Assembly: GCA_030068145.1 (NCBI GenBank)
Contig: JAPJBO010000006.1
Span: forward strand, 186,001 to 250,000
Reading direction: 5' to 3'
Length of the DNA: 64,000 nucleotides
From: Diplonema papillatum
Lineage: Eukaryota > Euglenozoa > Diplonemea > Diplonemida > Diplonemidae
Shown: one piece after another, positions 63,807 through 64,000 of the stretch
Position numbering within the stretch: position 1 is the first letter of the stretch
How the letters are laid out: the number at the start of each line of letters is the position of its first letter
The notes under the pieces: model-generated
Told to the model about the DNA's origin: nothing
What the model saw: only the letters and a program-made list of their open reading frames with translations
The model's database searches: none
Translations under genes and position numbers: made by a program

Positions 63807-63940
63807 CAAATTGGTCTTTATTGTCGAAGACATACGCCCGGCACCAACGAAACCCAGAAGTGCCTGTGATTCGTGTGCTGCGACAAGATTTTCCCTCCTT
63901 TTGTGGCTTTCCTACAAAGCAGGTGCTTATAGAAAAATGT
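63807..63940. repeat. third, diverged copy of the 48004/57259 repeat
   Basis: Shares gaaacccag, cctgtg.ttcgtgtg, tttcctacaa.gc.ggtgc and ttata.aaaaa with 57330-57480. Confidence 0.6.
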
Positions 63941-64000
63941 GGGTGTGGCACCGCCTCCCGGGGTCCGAATGGTCCGTGTATATTGTCCTTGCATATTTCC

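Noticed and set aside
63328-63951. Minus-strand open frame of 207 codons near the right edge
   Set aside because: No domain or codon bias; its 5' part overlaps a dispersed non-coding repeat (63807-63940).

Overview
The window is nuclear DNA from a protist-like eukaryote. Two spliceosomal GT-AG introns can be placed exactly by joining conserved protein halves (CWC15 and an ABCB transporter). The genes are GC-rich and widely spaced, with mobile DNA between them. All six host genes I can support lie on the minus strand, and four have degenerate tandem copies of their own 5' or 3' end beside them. I cannot name the species. Directional genes, tandem Cache modules, DIRS-like retroelements and few introns would fit an alveolate or another chromist-type protist, but that is inference.

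Layout. 1-5108: 3'-truncated gene for a secreted or membrane multi-Cache protein, followed by tandem copies of its 5' end (to about 6400) and a 98-bp satellite (6462-6870). 6871-10558: no gene, two MITE-like elements. 10559-13099: PUB/C2-like/coiled-coil protein, with three copies of its 5' region to 15225. 17294-20590: FUSC-type membrane transporter, with tandem copies of its 3' end at 16860-17300. 22642-23663: two-exon CWC15 splicing factor. 24056-27330: broken relics of tyrosine-recombinase (YR) retrotransposons and a tRNA-derived SINE-like repeat. 27709-32573: a structurally complete, young YR retrotransposon with split direct repeats (A1-ORFs-B1-A2-B2) and the order gag, YR, RT-RNase H. 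32848-41691: two copies of a CACTAGT-rich terminal-inverted-repeat element; the second is interrupted by a 3.3-kb foldback element made of 41-bp palindrome-bearing repeats, which itself holds a SINE-like unit. 45127-56985: a full-length ABCB transporter split by a 7.55-kb intron that holds a non-LTR-type relic, a Cys/His-rich ORF, a zinc-finger repeat array and a YR relic. 59408-60094: a small, probably N-myristoylated protein. 60100-64000: dispersed repeats, no supported gene.

The host genes do not form an obvious pathway: sensing (Cache), ubiquitin/p97-linked scaffolding (PUB), splicing (CWC15) and membrane transport (FUSC, ABCB). The most interesting material is in the mobile DNA: the YR element whose two ORF junctions share one overlapping GTGA design and whose RT has VDN in place of the usual xDD, the nested foldback element, and the repeated duplication of gene ends.
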